A stretch of DNA of 64,000 bases from Zygnema cylindricum (GCA_037447655.1 JBBHKE010000754.1:104860-168859), one strand, 5' to 3'. Positions 35,090 through 47,039 are shown, counted from the stretch's first letter. The notes: a model not told the origin generated them from the letters alone. Translations and numbers: made by a program.

Positions 35090-35400
35090 AAACCGAAACG
35101 TGGAACAAACCAGCGACCAGACTCCATCGTCGCTGAACCACAGACCAAACTGCCTCAACGCTAAACCAGAGACCAAACTTATTGGTGGCTAGTTTACAAG
35201 AACGTAGTGGGTTGAGGGTAGGATAGAGCAGCTGCTATGGCTGCGATATTCGACCAACGCAGCAGCGATGTCGGACTAGCGCATCATTTCAGCATAGCAA
35301 CGCAACAATAACAACGCAGTAGCATAGCAACGCTATGCTATAGCGTAGCGCAGCATAGCAACGCAACATGTCCATGGTAGCATAGCAACGAAACAGGATG
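35090..35400. repeat. Degenerate minisatellites
   Basis: AACCAGCGACCAGAC-like units (35107-35180, with one more at 35475) are followed by four or more AGCATAGCAACG units (35291-35390). Confidence 0.75.
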
Positions 35401-35722
35401 TGATTTGATTTTGTGCATTGGTAGTTTGAGTGTAGCACCCCTTGTGTGTTATTTCATCACCCCTTTTACATGGCTGAACTAGCGACCAGACTGATAAGTT
35501 GTTGAACCAATGACCATAGTGCCTCGTTGTTGGTTCAACATGACTTTGTTAAAAAATGTCAGCGATAAAAAAAACCATTTCCACAATCAAAAATGATAAA
35601 GTTCACATTGAAGCAAATAAAAACTAACTTTGTATTAATCGGATGGATATGGTTTAATTCTCACATTAAAAATATTTCAACGCATTGTAGGCTGTGAATA
35701 CATATAACTCCCCTATCTCTCT

Positions 35723-37672
35723 TTACTCCAAATCTACGTGAAACATGTCTTCATCAAACTCATCTTCTCCTACCTCCCCTTCCTCTTCTTCCCATGCTAC
35801 CATTTTCTCTGCGTAATTAACATCTCTAGTATTTTGTAATAATCCGAGATTGCTAAAGACCCAAACCAAATCATTGGCTCTTTTAGCTGTCAACCTGTTC
35901 TTTTTCTTAGAGTGAATATGATCATAGGTTGACCAATTCCTCTCACATGAGCTGGCAACTGTGCACTATGGAAGGATCCTAATTGCTAATTTTTGTAAGA
36001 TAGGGGTGACAGCCCCAAATTGCTGCCACCATTTCCACTCTGACATATGCGTAGCACAAGTCTTTGTCAACTCCCTCCCAAATATGCCCTCAAAACCATA
36101 ATACTTAGACAACTCAGAGTAGGCCGCAGCCTGGTCCGCCACAGTTGGTAACAACTTATCAAGCATTATTTGAAAACCTTCCATTATTTTAACATTTGAA
36201 AGTTGATCATAGTCCGCACTTTTGTACTCAGGGTCGAGTACAAACTGGCAACATATATAGGGCTATGTGCCATCTCCCATCTAGCGATGAAAGACACCTT
36301 CAGCTCCTCCAAAATCTGTAGGCCTTCGTAATTTCGTGCACCTCCATTGTTGGATAACTTCACCAAAAACTCCCCAATAGTGTAAAAACCATGATAAACC
36401 TTCCCCACATTTTGGCTCCCTTTGTTGCACTCCCTCATCAGCCGCACCAAAGGTTCTGAAACTGTCACAGCCTCAGTCACTCTCGTCCAAAACTTCGGGC
36501 TCAAGATAATGCCTTTGATCTTAGCACCTTCTACATTGTATGTAGACTTCCATAACCACTGTTTGTAAGCATCATCAAACATCAACATCTCTAAGTTATC
36601 GTTCACCTATAGAAATCTCTGTAGCATGATAAAATTTGTAGCAAAATTGGTCTCTCCAGGTTTCAAAGTTCTAAGTTTGGAGATTTTGTGGAACAAGGCT
36701 GCAATCATGTGATGATTTATGATAAATTTCAACACCTCTTTTGCCTCTCGAACAGGTGTTGAAATAAATGATATCTTGCCCCGATCCTCCAACATTAGGT
36801 CTAATACGTGGGCACCGCATGGCGTCCACGTGATAGAAGGATACTTTCCCATGAGCATCGAGGCGGCAACCTTGTTCACACTAGCAGACTCTGTCACAAC
36901 TTGTACCACATGCTTGACCCCCAACGCTATAACTCTTTTCTCTAACACCTGACAAATGTATTCAGCATCCTTGATTTCCCTCAAGTGTCTTCCGCCTTGA
37001 GAAACATGTCACCTTTGGGGGTGACTGTTAGAGTGTTTAAGAGAGGCGTATCATCAACGGCCGTCCAACCGTCTGATGTGATGGAGGCACCGGTGATTTT
37101 TATGGTCTCCATGTAGCTTGCCGAATCGTTAGTGATCGTTGCTTTCATCTCAAATAAAAGGCGATTTCTCATGGTATTGTTGTGCGGTAACTTGTAAGAT
37201 GACCCTATATCCCCGGTCTTCTTTACTGCTGCTTTAAAATATGGATCGCCCAATAGTGAAAACGACAAACCATTGGCAAAGAAAGCTTTTGCCCAGCTAC
37301 ATCCACCTATTTTTTATTATACATATTGAATACATTATTTATTTTGGTCTGAACTCCTTGTATCTTGCTACTCTGGCTAGATACATGACATCTAATGAGT
37401 TCATCCAAATCGGATATGACATGTTTATGAGAGCCATGAGAAGATTTTGCGGTTTCCAATGCATTTAACTGCGCTTGCACCTCACCTAGACATAAAATGC
37501 AAGCTTTATTGCCCCCACTTTTAACATTTCCAAGCAGATGATTTCTAATCCTAGTGGCTTGGCCATTATATTCAAAATTGCAATATAGACAGATGCATAT
37601 TTTGTTATTTCCAAGTAGCTCTCCGTCTAGAGCTTTAACGTGCTCCCACTCAATTCCTCGTGGCCTAGGCAT
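35723..37672 (-). pseudogene. hAT-superfamily transposase, BED finger and DUF659 type, disrupted
   Basis: In order on the minus strand: a BED-type zinc finger (C-x2-C ... H within the first 50 residues), the DUF659 region with S-D-G-W and the C-G-A-H-V-L-D-L-M-L-E block, an RNase-H-like core, and the C-terminal hAT dimerisation signature S-S-C-E-R-N-W-S-T ... I-H-S-K-K-x-N-R-L near 35880-35960, ending in an acidic tail with its stop at 35723. It is broken by a stop after N-M-Y-N-K-K (about 37307), frame changes near 36984 and 36245, a stop at 36607 and another at 35966. The lesions are few, so decay is moderately recent. It could have mobilised the hAT-like short elements here, but no matching termini were found around it. 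Confidence 0.9.
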
Positions 37673-39292
37673 GGATGCTTATGTTTTGATTCGTGGAAGC
37701 TTAATGGGTGGCTTCAATGACAGGTTTAATGGCCGATTTTATGGCGTCTATAATGGCGACTTCCTTGTGCAGGAGGAGTGGAGGACATATCAAAATTTGC
37801 GCTCGAAAATGAACCGACGTCTTTTTTTTTGAAAACATATGTACAATTTCCGTACAATATGAGACTTACGAAATTTACGAAATTTACGAAACATGCGAAT
37901 ACTACGTAGTTTTCGGAAAAAAATCCAAATCCATACGACTTGGACATATATGGTATAAAATTATTTAATTTGTGCGCGCTTTTTTTTTCGACCCTGACAA
38001 CAAGTTTTGAAACGACAAGCTGATGTTTGACCTGGCCTACGCAGTGTGCACGGTATTGCTACTATTGTGGAATATCTTGCCGCCGGTGGTCCGCCTTTTG
38101 ACCAAATCTTTGATTAAAATTCGCACAAAAGTACGTACGATATGGATTTCTACATCTGTAAGTTAAATCTGTATGCCCATGGGTTAAAGAGTGTAGTTAA
38201 AGGTTAGGTTATTTTTCTGTCGTTTTACTCCAAAATTGAAACTTGCAACGATAAAATATTCCACCGTACGAAAAATGGGTAAAAACTAGTGTTGGGTATC
38301 GAGGATCGTTTGCCGATATTCGATATATATCGAATTTTAGATACCCGATAATCGATTTATCGCTTCGATATATCGAATTTCAAATAATCGCGATATATCG
38401 TATCGCCAACATATCGAAGCTTTAAAAAAAAAAAAAAAAATCTCACAGGTTATCAAAGTCACGTGACTTCTGACAAAGTAACGGTAAAACATAGTTCAAA
38501 AGTAGGCTTTTTTATGGTAGGCCTTTGGTAAGCGCACAAAACTTTGCACAAAACTCGCGCAACGTAGGTAAACTGTATGTGTGTGCGTCGTGCACACTCT
38601 TATACGAACGTTCGAAACTGACGTAAGATCAAAGTACAACGCATGCCGCCGGACGAATTTTTTTAGAGAACTGACACAGCGTAGGATGACATTCCGTGGG
38701 AAAAAAAACCGTGAAAAAAAAAAAACGCGGACGGGCGACCTAACAAAATTTCGAAATAATTGCGATGGAGTTAAAATTAGCGCGGTGGAGAGCGGTGAGA
38801 GTGCGACGAGAGAGAGTACGGACTGTTCATAGCTTTTTCAGAAAGTTGTTTTGCAGCCACCAACGGGGTTGGTCCGTAGGTTTTGGTAATTTTTTTGGCA
38901 GTGTGGTATATTTTTTTTTTTATCGTCCCATATTGCTTGGTTGGTCAATTTGAGGCTTTATTTAGTGTGGCCCTAAAAATTGCAGACGCTAATATGACAG
39001 ATTGTCCTTTCGTAAGTTGTGTTATGGGCTTTTCATGTGATATTTTTAAATCGCCTACTTTGATCAGTGACCGTCCGATCGTCCAAATCTGACGGTTTAA
39101 ATAAAAAGTCCCTCAAAACTCACAAAAAAATTTTTTTTGTCCGATTTTTTTTCAAAATTTAGACATGTCGTTTAATTCTCTATCTATCGATGTGCAACTC
39201 AACCATGTTACTATTTTTGTTCATTTTGCGGCCATTGCAATATGGGTCTTAAGGTCATAGTGTATGTTTTGCGTACAATAGGCATATTGTAT

Positions 39293-39325
39293 GGGCGTAC
39301 GGTCACCTACTTTTGAACTATGCTT
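39293..39325 (+). repeat. Direct repeat on the left of the inserted gene segment
   Basis: GGGCGTACGGTCACCTACTT and the following TTGAACTATGCT recur at 41571-41603 with one mismatch. The same TAGTTCAAAAGTAGG sequence also appears inverted at 38491-38507. The copies bracket 39326-41570. Confidence 0.85.
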
Positions 39326-39532
39326 TTGTTATTTTAACAGTGACAAGCAAAATAGCGTCAACACTAAATTAGCGCTTGAGCTCATTGTCCTTCAAGACTT
39401 CCACGCTAATAAAGATTGGCTGGCCGACCGTTCTTCGAGCTGTCTCGCGTCACCCGGCGGATATTCGCGCGACAATTATTTATAGTTTCCCCCCTTTGTA
39501 CCCGATGGTTTTTTTCGCAATAAAATTACTTC

Positions 39533-40230
39533 CAAATTTGCCACGTCATTCAAAAAGCGCGCTCAATTTTAAAAGGTCCGTACATTTTGGACGAATTGGA
39601 GGTCCTGCGTATTTGTAAAGCAAGATCATCCGCCGCTCGATCGATTTTTTTCGGCCGTCGGATTCTCCAGCTAGAGACAGACAAGTCACAGTCACCAAAT
39701 TGATTTTTTTTTTCCCTGCCCGCATTTTTTCCCTCACGGCTTTCCCTACGCAAGTTTAAAAAAAAAGATTATTTACAATTTTCCACGTCAGTCATAAAGG
39801 ACATTTATCCGTACATTCTGGACATCACTGGTCCTGCGTAATCTTAAAAAAAGCTCTCTTCAACCGTTCGATCGATGTGCAGTCGGCCGTCAGATTTTCT
39901 GGATAGAGACAAACAGGCCACAACCACCAAATTTGTTTTATTATTTTATTTATCCATTTGTACCCCCTATGGTTTGCCCGTCGCAAGTTTTACAATTAAG
40001 ATTATTCAAAATTTGCCACGTCATTCATGAAACGTGCCCAGTTTTCGCGTGTCCGTACATTTTGGACAAAACCGAAGGTCCTGCGTAACTATAAAGCCAA
40101 ATCCTCAACCGTCCGATTGCTGTCTATAAAACCGTCGGATCTTCTACTTGAGCGCGCCGAAAAAAATAGCAATCCGTACAATTTAGACAGAACTCCTCGA
40201 CCGTACGATCCATCGCGCATCCGCCGTCGG
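39533..40230 (+). repeat. Three ~240-bp tandem repeats in front of the captured gene, each with an ACGT-core element
   Basis: Units begin near 39535, 39779 and 40013 with TTGCCACGTCATTC or close variants, followed by TCCGTACATTCTGGAC-like, GGTCCTGCGTA and CCGTCGGAT-like blocks in the same order. CCACGTCA on one strand is TGACGTGG on the other, the G/C-box hybrid bound by plant bZIP factors. The array ends about 45 bases before a TATA-like sequence. Confidence 0.75.
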
Positions 40231-40274
40231 ATCGTTTAGGGCTCGACGCCAAGTCTCAATTTCTGGCGCGGAAA

Positions 40275-40283
40275 ATATATAAA
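40275..40283 (+). promoter_or_regulatory. TATA-like box of the captured gene
   Basis: ATATATAAA lies 159 bases before the ATG at 40442 and after three CCACGTCA-containing repeats. A pyrimidine-rich leader (CTCCCTCTCTCTCCCTCC) follows at about 40407-40436. Confidence 0.5.
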
Positions 40284-40441
40284 TTCGTCCTCTGACAAAC
40301 TATCTGCCACGTCTAATTTTGAGGTCTATTCTTGACATTAGCTTTCTACCTTGAGAAGAAGCCGTCGTACTTCCATTATTCTCCGATCTTTGTTTATTCA
40401 TTTCTCCCTCTCTCTCCCTCCCTCCCCCCCTCTTTGCGACC

Positions 40442-41376
40442 ATGGAGCCAATGTTTTCACGCAAAGCTTTTCGCACGATTCAGGTGCGTCGCACGCCTGC
40501 CGCCATTCTGTTGTATTCTATTGCTTCGTATTTTATTAAATGCCATTTCGTATTCGGCTTCCCGTTTCCCCGTTGCAGCACTTCGCTTCATTTGGCGCTC
40601 CAGGCATGGCCATGGGGGGGTCTCCGCCATTGTTTCACCTCATTTATCCTCCTTTTCCTTGAAATAGAAGAGGAAGAAGAAAAAGAAAAAGAACCTAATT
40701 TCTGTGTTTTTTTTTGCGTTTTTTTCCGTTTTTTTCCCGTTTTTTCTCTGTTTTTTCTGTGTTTTTTCGCAGCGTGTCGCGGACCTGGTGTTCAGTCCGG
40801 CGGACATGGCCGCCTTCTACGCCGGAAAACTCGCACGCTTTGTGGAGGAGAGTGACGTCACGCCGATGGCAAACGAAGGCGCTTTGGCGGAAACGAAAAC
40901 GACAAAAATTAAAGAGGAGGAAGAAAAGACGATTATCGCGGAGGAGCCGAAGGCAGAGGAGATTGCAGCCGAAGAAATGCCGAGGTACGGAAATAAAAAG
41001 GAAATAAAAAGGAAATTAAAAGGAAATAAAAAGGAAATAAAAAGGAAATTAAAAGGAAATAAAAAGGAAAAATTAAGCTTTCAATGATCTTCCCGGCCGG
41101 AAATCCCGGTACGGCTTGTTTTTGAGTCTTTTTTTTCCCTTTTTTTCCATTTTGCTACTATTGACAGCTGCTATATTTATTTTTTGTTTTGTCGTTTTGC
41201 AGAGAGTCGCAGTACGAGGCCAAGATGAGCCAGTTTCTGAAGCTGGAGAGGAGGCGAGAGGAGGAGGCGAGGGAGAGAGAGGGAGAGGCGGCGAGGGAGA
41301 GAAAGTTGGAGACGTGTTTAAACGCCACAAAGGGAAGATGCGAAAAAATGCAGATGGAAATTGACGCAAAAAACAG
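40442..41376 (+). CDS. 5' part of an unidentified spliced gene (three exons, truncated)
   Basis: Exon 1 40442-40483 (14 codons), exon 2 40773-40984, exon 3 41203-41376. All junctions are GT-AG (CAG|GTGCGT, CGCAG|CG, GAG|GTACGG, TGCAG|AG, CAG|GTACTT) and phases agree (0, then 2, then 2). The predicted 142 residues start with M-E-P-M-F-S-R-K, then R-V-A-D-L-V-F-S-P-A-D-M, an acidic Glu/Lys-rich region, and a highly charged helical stretch with many Glu/Arg (L-E-R-R-R-E-E-E-A-R-E-R-E), likely a coiled coil. After exon 3 the intron runs into transposon sequence with no acceptor or further exon, so the gene is cut off. I do not recognise the family. The Glu-rich helical exon is reminiscent of the stem exon of the fucosyltransferase-like gene at 57642, but no sequence match supports common origin. 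Confidence 0.6.
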
Positions 41377-41570
41377 GTACTTTTTTTTATTTATTTACTA
41401 ATGTTTGAATCTTAATTTTACTTATTTCTTTTAATTTTTGTTTTTGGAATTTAGTTTTTTTAGTTTTAACATGTGTGTCGTGTTTTTTTGGTATTCTTTA
41501 TGTGGCTGTTTGACTAACATTTTTTGTCTTTTTTTTTTTTTTTTTTGGTTGGGAATTGGAACTTTTGTAC

Positions 41571-41603
41571 GGGCGTATGGTCACCTACTTTTGAACTATG
41601 CTG
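41571..41603 (+). repeat. Direct repeat on the right of the inserted gene segment
   Basis: Matches 39293-39325 at all but one or two positions; marks where the transposon backbone resumes after the gene fragment. Confidence 0.85.
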
Positions 41604-41865
41604 TAATATCTTTGCCGGAAAGAATTACGGTTTTTTCCTGAAAGTCAGCAGATTGAAGGAGATCTATGAGGTACATTGATGAGTTGCACTTGTGAAGTAC
41701 ACGTACGTCATACGCAAGTACGATTTTCCAGACGAAAAAGGTCGGTTTCCATATATTTGATGATTTTTTAGATTTGATAGTCAGCTTACGTGGAACCACT
41801 CATATCAGAACACGTATGTAAAACTTATTTACAACGATACTTGATGTACCCGAGGTCTCTGTAAT

Positions 41866-42685
41866 TAGTGTTGGGTATTGGGTAAATTCATATCGCGATA
41901 ATCTCGATATTCAATATATCGAATATCGATTGAGAAGGATCCTCGATATATCGTACCGAGACCAACATAAACTATCGCGATATATAGTATTTTAAAATTT
42001 TTAATTTTTAATTTTTTTATATAATATGTTATTTTAGCAAAAAAGTCAAATTGTCTAATACGCCACGTACGACGTGATTTTCGTTCCGTGACTTAAAGGT
42101 AGACGTCGCAAAATGTAACCGACAAAAAAGTACTAATTCTGAAATTCTAATAATTAATTATTTGGGGTATGGTTACACGAGGAGGTCTCTGTAATAGTAC
42201 GGACAACAAAATTTATGTATTACAGAGGCCTCGGGTACATCGCGTATCTTTTGTCAAAAAGTTTTACATACGTGTTCTGAGATGAGTGGTTCCACGTAAG
42301 CTGACTACCAAATCTCAAAAATCATCGAATATCTGGAAACCGACCTTTTTCGTCTGGAAAATCGTACCTGCGTATGACGTACGTGTACTTCACGTGTACC
42401 TCGTCAATGTACCTCAAAGATCTCCTTCACTCTGCTGACTTTCAGAAAAAACCGTATTTCTTTCCGGCAAAGATTTTACACTCACTTTGTCCGAAGTCAC
42501 GAGACTTTGAAAACCTGTGGGATTTTTTAGCTTCGATATATTGACGATACGATATATCGGCGATATATCGGCAATATATCGCGATGGTTTGAAATTCGAT
42601 ATATTGAAGCGATATATCGATTATCAGGTACCTGAAATTCGATATATATCGAATATCGGCAATGGGTCCTCGATACCCAACACTA
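41866..42685. mobile_element. Internally deleted hAT-like element nested in the large one, opposite orientation
   Basis: Starts TAGTGTTGGGTATTGGG and ends CGATACCCAACACTA, flanked by a perfect 8-bp duplication TCTGTAAT (41858-41865 and 42686-42693). Its left arm (to about 42226) is the inverted counterpart of the right arm of the large element (42689-43043), and its segment 42229-42480 is the inverted counterpart of 41596-41862. It is therefore a short deletion derivative of the element it sits in. Confidence 0.9.
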
Positions 42686-43051
42686 TCTGTAATACATAAA
42701 TTTTGTTGTCCGTACTATTTCAGAGACCTCGTGTAACCATACCCCAAATAAGTAATCATTAGAATTATAGAATTAGTACTTTTTTGTTGGTTACATTTTG
42801 CGGCGTCTACCTTTAAGTCACGGAACGAAAATCACGACGTACGTGGCGTATTAGACAATTTGACTTTTTCGCTAAAATAACATATTATATAAAAAAATAA
42901 AAATATTAACTTTAAAACATACTATATATCGCGACGATTTATGTTGGTCTCGGTACGATATATCGAGGATTCTTCTCAATCGATATTCAATATATTGAAT
43001 ATCGATATTATCGCGATATGAATTTACCCGATACCCAACATTAGTAAAAAC

Positions 43052-44370
43052 CAGTACATTGTACGTCACCTTGTACTGTAATGTACTTCAATTTGGCGTT
43101 ATTATCTTTTCGACCCTCTGCCACGTCATGCCAACTTCTATCTTCAAACTTTTGCTGAAATCGACTCGAGTCGATTTTATTAAAAGCAACACTTTAATAT
43201 CGAATAGGAAAACGTTTTCGCACGCGTCACTCGTTTCTATTTTTTTTGTACGAAGGAGAGTACACAAGAAAAAAGTTTGTTACCCTGTACGGAATGTTTT
43301 GTTGGAGGAATCTTTGAAGGCGTCTCTTTCGCTGTCCTTTCGTACCCCTCTCCCACTCTCCCTCTCCCTCTCCCACTCTCCCTCTCCCTCTCCCTCTCTC
43401 TCTATGTATCGCGTTTTTGGATCCACACTATAAGGAGTTTATCTTAACGCTGCAAAAAATTCGGCAAGGAGAAAAAAGAAAAATCCAAAAAATAAATAAA
43501 AATTAACCATCGCAAAAGGTACAGTACTGTAGCTTACCTTTTTTAATTATTAAAACACATACAAACCGATGCAATTTTTTTTATTTTTATTCTTTTATTT
43601 TCTTTTTCTTTTATTTTTTCTTTCATTTTCTTTTTTTCTTTTTTTCTTTTACTTTTTTTCTTTTTCATCTCTTTTAATTTTCAGCATCTCTTCTTCTTGT
43701 CGCTTTTTTTTTTTTTTTTTCTTTTCTTGTCTTTTCTTGTTCTCTTCATCTTTTTTTTTGTTTTTTTTCTGGATTCGTGACTTCCAATATTTTAATAAAA
43801 CAAAGTTTCTTACATTGCTGGAAAGTTAAAAAGTTAATAAGTTAAAAAGTCAAGTCCACTACATTTTTTGTAATATTTGCAAAAAGAAGAAGTACACACC
43901 TTTCCTTCTCCTTTTCTTTCCTTTTCACCTTTTCTTTTCCTTTTTTTCCTTTTTTTATTTTGTGTCCACCCTATATTATTTCTTTGCCTCATAAATATAA
44001 GAAACCGTAATCAACTAATAGTAGTCGAAAATGAAAATGAAAGAAAAAAAAAATGATGACGTGGAGAGGTATCTCTCTCTATGGCTTAATACACTATCCA
44101 TCTCTATTAGGGTTACCACTCTAATCAAGTGTGTATTTTTTTCTACCCTAAAACCATAAACACTTTTGGTAACAACTTTAATTAAGTGGGTCATGATGAG
44201 CCATGTTATAAAACTTAAATTAAAGTTGTTAATTTGAACAAAGTACTATCACTAATAATTCACTAACTCTTCTAGCTATGGGCGGTGTAGTCCTTCATGT
44301 AATGAAATTTTTGGGTTTCTAGAAAAAAAAAAAAAAAAAATGGTTTTTGGATTTTTTGGGTTCTGGCTTG
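43052..44370. other. T-rich non-coding DNA with pyrimidine repeats
   Basis: A (CCCTCT)-type run at 43344-43404, a long T/C-rich tract at 43570-43770 (low-complexity frame), and an ACGT-core CCACGTCA at 43121-43128. The end CTATGGGCGGTGTA at 44277-44290 resembles a TA-family terminus. No gene supported. Confidence 0.5.
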
Positions 44371-44374
44371 ACAG

Positions 44375-45592
44375 TTAGGCTGAGAGAGAAAACAGCTTGT
44401 GCTCCTGATTATCACATTGCAATTATTGTAGGCAATCTCTTTTTTTTATTTTCTTTTTATCTGAAAAGCCATGCTCTTGCTTTGATTTTAGGCTGGTGAA
44501 ACCATGATTTGGATGTAATTTGATTGTGGCAATCTTAAGACATTTGAAAAAACAACTTTGCTTTTGAATTTGCATTCGGTTTTTTTTGTTATTTAAAGGG
44601 TGGAATCGAGTAGTTTCACGTGGTTTTTTTCAAAATTAATGTTGTTTTTATAGGTATGTGTACGATCTGTAAACTTGGTTTTTTTTCATTTGCGTCATAA
44701 TTTGCCGATCAGCATTTCATGTTTTATTTACTTAGTTTCTACTTGTGAGGTTTTCTTAATAACATGATACAATTTTTGAAACTACGTTAATAGCAGTGAT
44801 TCAGTCTCGACTTTGGTTTACTCTCTGAATACAAAATAGCGTCGAAAAATCCTATTTCTTTTCCTTCTAACGCTCATTTTTTTTGCGGTTCACAATTTTG
44901 GTAATCTTCCAGCAGATTTAGAAGTTGGCCAGATTGTGGCAACGGGAATCCTTTTTGTGGAGCAAAAGATTCTTCGAAGTTGTGGTTTGGTATGAGTTTT
45001 TTTCCTGTAAGTTAGTTCTGTTTTTGTGTTGTTGTGAGCTATTCGAGTGAATTGTCACCTGAAAGGATTGCGAAAGGATTGTTTATGTGCTTCAAATGTA
45101 GAAACGATGTCTGTAGTGACCCTTTACTATGCATTTAGCTGTTTTTTTTAGTACAATACACTTATGATACGGGGTAACATATGTAAATGTATAATTTTAC
45201 ATATACAGTATAGAGCGTTCCCAATAGTTTTCTCATATTTGGTCTGTGTTTTATACAGTATTTGAATCTGTCTTTTTTGTTTCTTTGTAAGGCTTTTGAC
45301 TGTAGCAAAAACAAACGGAAAAATTGATTCTATGATAAAACAGACATTAGAAATGTGATTTGTTTTGAGATTTCCCAACTTCCAACCAAAACAGGGTTGA
45401 CAGGTTCATTGATGATCCCGGGTAGGGCACATGGAAGATGTGGTCGTGGCTTCCGAGTGTGTATAACCTATCAGTTTACTAGGCCTGTTTTATAACTTCG
45501 AGGATGATTTATTTGTTTGTTCCTTTTTTTGTTGGTTTGTGTACAGAATTGATACGCTAGTAAGAGTGACAACGGAGGCTGGTTGCAATAAG
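44375..45592 (+). pseudogene. Remnant of a glucosamine-6-phosphate N-acetyltransferase-like gene (GNA1)
   Basis: Four short exon-like blocks in family order on the plus strand: 44375-44430 (D-Y-H-I-A-I-I-V), 44923-44984 (G-Q-I-V-A-T-G-I-L-F-V-E-Q-K-I-L-R-S-C), 45426-about 45458 (G-H-M-E-D-V-V-V-A-S) and 45547-45592 (V-T-T-E-A-G-C-N-K). These match the GNAT core of GNA1: the V-A-T-G strand, R-x-C-G, G-H-I-E-D-V-V-V and the A-G-C-Y-K helix. Junctions fit GT-AG, except the first donor, which reads AG|GCAATC (GC-AG type). The K-V segment before G-H and the R-G-x-x-L-G acetyl-CoA loop are missing, and no N-terminal or final exon was found, so this is most likely a decayed copy. GNA1 acetylates glucosamine-6-phosphate in UDP-GlcNAc synthesis. 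Confidence 0.6.
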
Positions 45593-45744
45593 GTATGTTG
45601 GTCTATGTTAGTCTGAGAGGTCAAGTTTATTTAACAATTCATTATTCTTGTTCGTTTGGGTTCGAATACAGAGGATGTGACACGAATTTGGGATTTTAAG
45701 TTGTAATGAGTGAGTGATTTCACGCATTTTCTGTTATATAGTAC

Positions 45745-46095
45745 AAACAAGGACACACTTTCCAGAAAATAGTATGCACTAAAAAACAGTAAGTGTTGAA
45801 AAATAGTGAGAACGGGGAATAGTATGCACTGAAAATAGTCCACACTGCAAAGTAGTAAACACTGAAAAATAGTGTGTATTTGGAATAGTATGCACTAAAA
45901 ATGGTATGCAATAACAAGTAGTATGCAATGAATAGTGTGAACTAAAAATGGCATGTTTTGAAAAATATTATGCACTGAAAATTAGTATGTACTAAAAAAT
46001 ATTATGCAATAAAAAATAGAATGCCATAAAAGATAGTGTACTGAGAATAGTATGTTTTTAAAAATAGTATGCAATGAGAAATAGTTTGCATTGTA
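45745..46095 (+). repeat. Minisatellite of AAAATAGTATGCACTG-like units (left palindrome arm)
   Basis: About 18 degenerate units of 16-20 bases with the core ATAGTATGCA(C/A)T. The reverse complement of the same array is at 52245-52725. Confidence 0.88.
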
Positions 46096-47039
46096 ACTTC
46101 CTACAGGCAAGTATGATTTCAATTGTTTTGTATAATAAATGTTTCTTTTTCACTCTATTTTTGCAAAAGTGCGATATTTTATGTATTTTGGCGGTCCGCT
46201 TTTGCAACTTGTTACCGACAAGTGGGAGGTTCCCATTGCGGACTTCGGATAATGGTCTCTTATTGTTATTCTTTCTTTTATTTTTATCTAGGTGTTTTTT
46301 CTTCTCACATGCAATGAATTAATTCAAATTTTCCTCGGAAATGTTGGCTATGGCACTTACAAAAATAAAATCTTTGATATTTCATGTGATATTTCACCTT
46401 TTTGCATCTTTACTTGTTCTTCTCTGCTTGGGCTTCACTTAATTTTTGGTTTCCGTGGGTTTTTGGTTCCCCCCTCTTTTTTTTTTGGTATATGCCAATG
46501 TAAAGTCAACACCGTTAAAGTAAGACTTAGGAACTCTTCAGCTTCGAAAGTCAAAAGACTCGCCGAAAGTGCTACAGGTTCGATTTTCCAAGTTTAACCA
46601 ATAATCATTTTATTCTTTCCAATTGGTTTTGTGGTTGATGTTGTATTTTTTTTGAACGCCATGAAATAAAATACCACGGATAGCACAAATTGGAGAGAGT
46701 ATAAATCATTTTCCAAAACCTATGTTAGTATAATTGATTTAATTTCTACTTAAAAAAATTGTACAACATAATACTAAGTCCTAGCAAAAATCTACAGTAA
46801 AAGTGGAGGCCAGTCTTGGAAAAAGCGAGAATATAGGAAAATGTATATATTGCAAGTGAATTGTGATGTTGTTGTTGTCTGTAAATCTATAAGTATAGAA
46901 CACATTGTTTGCCTTGCTATCAACAGCCTAAATGTAATTTAACATACTAATATCAATCTGTTTTTGTTTTCCGTAATCGTTTTCTAATTACTTTTACCTT
47001 TTCTCTTTCCCTATTTTGATCACTCCCCTCACAGATAAT

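Larger units (their letters stand above)
38287..43043. mobile_element. Large hAT-like element carrying a gene fragment
   Basis: The left end TAGTGTTGGGTATCGAGG and right end GGGTATCGGG...-type (minus strand TAATGTTGGGTATCGGG) are flanked by a perfect 8-bp duplication GTAAAAAC (38279-38286 and 43044-43051). The termini belong to the same family as 32517-34115. Without the nested copy 41866-42685 the element is about 3.9 kb, with roughly 3 kb of interior that includes a promoter-like tandem array and three spliced exons (40442-41376). No transposase is present. The boundaries are seen directly; the idea that the interior was captured is inference. Confidence 0.82.

Noticed and set aside
35723-37672. 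The hAT transposase as the source of the 38287-43043 element
   Set aside because: It lies outside the element and no TAGTGTTGGG termini flank it; the link is only superfamily-level.
43569-43829. 86-codon Phe-rich frame
   Set aside because: T/C-rich low-complexity tract.
45660-45700. Possible last GNA1 exon (Y-R-G-C-D-T-N-L-G-F)
   Set aside because: Too weak a match to the F-Y-x-K-C-G-F motif.
47016-47039. Upstream start of the trihelix frame
   Set aside because: It opens with TTG; the first ATG is 47040 and a splice acceptor-like CACAG lies between.
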